Assembly: GCF_030812415.1 (NCBI RefSeq)
Contig: NZ_JAUSST010000003.1
Coordinates: 310,001 to 374,000, forward strand
DNA: 64,000 bases
Reading direction: 5' to 3'
Origin: Paenibacillus harenae
Lineage (GTDB): Bacteria > Bacillota > Bacilli > Paenibacillales > Paenibacillaceae
Shown here: one piece after another, positions 62,685 through 64,000 of the stretch
Position numbering within the stretch: position 1 is the first letter of the stretch
Layout: each line of letters starts with the position of its first letter
Translations under genes and position numbers: made by a program
The notes under the pieces: model-generated
The model's input: only the letters and a program-made list of their open reading frames with translations
Database searches by the model: none
What the model was told of the DNA's origin: nothing

Positions 62685-64000
62685 ATGAATAAAAAATTGA
62701 TAGTCATTACATTGGTTGCCTTTACCTCGGTTCTCGGTTTGTATTTCGGATTGACGACGGGAGGTTCGGGCAAATCTGACAGCACCGATAGCTCTAGCGA
62801 TGTGAAAGAGACGGAGGCGCCCGTGGTGCAGCCGGCACCTACGCCGGACGCGAGCGTAATCCTCGACGGCTCGGTCCGTTATCAAACGATCGATAACTTC
62901 GGCGCTTCCGATGCGTGGTCCATGGATCCGCTGGGCAAGCATTGGAGTGAAGAAAATAAAAATCAGGTGGCAGACCTGCTCTTCTCGAGGGAGAAAGGGA
63001 TCGGGCTGTCGGCATGGCGTTTCAATATCGGCGCAGGCTCGAACGAGACGGACGGGAGCATTATTCCCGATCCGTGGCGGCGGGCGGAAGCGTTCAAGAC
63101 GTCCGAGAGCGGCGACTACGATTGGAGCAAGCAGGCGGGCCAGCAATGGTTTCTGCAGGCGGCCAAGGATCGCGGCGTCAATACGTTGATCGCCTTCGCG
63201 AACAGTCCTCCGGTCTGGATGACGAAGAACGGACACGCCCAGCCGGACCCGGGCGTCGGCTCCACCAATCTGCAAGAGGGCTATGAGGATGAATTCGCGG
63301 CGTACTTAATCGATGTGTTGGAGCACTTCAAGCAGGAAGGATTGGCATTTGATTATATAAGTCCCATTAACGAGCCGACCTGGGATTGGAACCGCGCGCA
63401 GCAGGAAGGGAACCGTTATAACAACGACGACCTGAAGCGCGTCATTCTCGAATTGCATCGGCAGTTGAAGGAAAGCGGCAACGATGCGCAGATCAGCGCG
63501 CCGGACGGCGTGGAGATTACGTCGCTGCTGGACGACGAGTATTACCAGATGTTCGCGGGCGGCGGGCAGTACGGCAGCGGGGCCAATAACCTCGGAACGG
63601 GCAAATACCGGGAATACATCAAGGACCTGCTCGGCGACCCCGAGCTGAAGGAAGCGATCGGCAACAAAATCGCTTCGCATTCCTATTGGTCCGATTACAG
63701 CAAGCCGGGTGACGACCGCCTGAGCAAGCTGCGAGAATTGCTGGATGCCAATCTGAAAAAATACGATGCAGCGGCGAAATATTGGGTTACGGAATATTGC
63801 ATTCTAGGTGATTATGGTCCTGGCCGCGACCTCGGAATGGATCCCGCCATGCATGTCGCCAGAACGATTCATTTCGATCTGACGGAGGCGAATGCGGCCG
63901 CATGGCAGTGGTGGACGGCGGTGTCCAAGGTCGATTACAAGGACGGTCTGATCTATACCGATTTCAAGGAAGCGGGCGACGAGCAAAATATTTTGACCTC
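62685..64000 (+). CDS. Glycoside hydrolase family 30-type enzyme (3' truncated by window)
   Basis: The first 438 codons of a secreted or anchored enzyme. An N-terminal hydrophobic segment (LIVITLVAFTSVLGLYFGLT) is followed by a Ser/Asp/Pro-rich linker and a TIM barrel: NFGASDAWSMDPLG, WRFNIGAGSNE, FANSPPVWMT, the acid/base Glu230 in SPINEPTWDW and the likely nucleophile Glu370 in YWVTEYC. The pattern fits GH30, best the endo-beta-1,6-galactanase-like members, which would suit the GH35 and importer genes upstream. ATG 62685 lies 9 bases after the permease stop and after AGGAGAGG. The C-terminus lies outside the window. Confidence 0.82.
   Translation, partial: MNKKLIVITLVAFTSVLGLYFGLTTGGSGKSDSTDSSSDVKETEAPVVQPAPTPDASVILDGSVRYQTIDNFGASDAWSMDPLGKHWSEENKNQVADLLFSREKGIGLSAWRFNIGAGSNETDGSIIPDPWRRAEAFKTSESGDYDWSKQAGQQWFLQAAKDRGVNTLIAFANSPPVWMTKNGHAQPDPGVGSTNLQEGYEDEFAAYLIDVLEHFKQEGLAFDYISPINEPTWDWNRAQQEGNRYNNDDLKRVILELHRQLKESGNDAQISAPDGVEITSLLDDEYYQMFAGGGQYGSGANNLGTGKYREYIKDLLGDPELKEAIGNKIASHSYWSDYSKPGDDRLSKLRELLDANLKKYDAAAKYWVTEYCILGDYGPGRDLGMDPAMHVARTIHFDLTEANAAAWQWWTAVSKVDYKDGLIYTDFKEAGDEQNILT

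Overview
The window looks like a chromosomal segment of a spore-forming, polysaccharide-degrading Paenibacillaceae bacterium (Paenibacillus or Cohnella type). The reasons are Gram-positive ribosome binding sites (AGGAGG) with many TTG/GTG starts, several ABC sugar importers of the LplB/YtcP kind next to a YesM/YesN-type two-component pair, genes for DUF5696, YIP1 and GxGYxYP proteins, glycoside hydrolases of families 4, 30, 35 and 38, and a cluster of spore-surface type genes behind sigma-K-like promoters. No rRNA, tRNA, CRISPR array, phage or intact insertion sequence was seen.

Layout. 1-108 is the tail of a secreted polysaccharidase-like protein. 260-7336 holds a YesMN-like sensor and regulator pair followed by two permeases and a lipoprotein binding protein (sugar import), then a Hyi-like isomerase (7542-8306). 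8750-13230 is a translationally coupled pair: a GAF-GAF-PAS-GGDEF-EAL cyclic-di-GMP protein and an acetolactate-synthase-like ThDP enzyme. 13239-20662 is ordinary accessory content: an unknown protein, a PhnB-like VOC protein, an ArsR/SRPBCC pair with a clear promoter-operator, a BmrCD-type heterodimeric ABC exporter and a small membrane protein. Non-coding repeats lie between these genes (15898-16443 and 20730-20921).

21001-23394 is a divergent AraC regulator and GH4 glycosidase pair. 23662-38373 appears to be one regulon: a GxGYxYP protein, an AraR-like GntR/LacI hybrid repressor, and a six-gene operon (candidate glycosidase, GH38 alpha-mannosidase, two permeases, binding lipoprotein, glutaminase-like DUF4965 protein). 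It is tied together by three perfect copies of a 15-bp AT palindrome (ATATATTNAATATAT).

38496-45117 is a spore-surface glycosylation island: two DUF2642-like small proteins flanked by three glycosyltransferases and a sulfotransferase, with sigma-K-type promoters. 45420-64000 is a beta-galactan-type utilisation locus: GH35 beta-galactosidase, LacI repressor, two binding proteins (one a large fusion with tandem carbohydrate-binding-like domains), two permease pairs, an NHL-repeat protein, a YIP1 protein, a DUF5696 protein, and a GH30 enzyme cut by the window end. The same 14-bp operator (TGAAACCCATTTCA or its reverse complement) sits just downstream of the promoters of the GH35 gene and of the transporter operon.

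None of the four sugar-importer permease pairs has its own ATPase, so all probably share an MsmX-like ATPase encoded elsewhere. The most novel candidates are the sulfotransferase-containing spore glycosylation island, the ten-gene NHL/YIP1/DUF5696 transporter locus, the unassigned 27509-29701 enzyme, and the structured intergenic repeat families.
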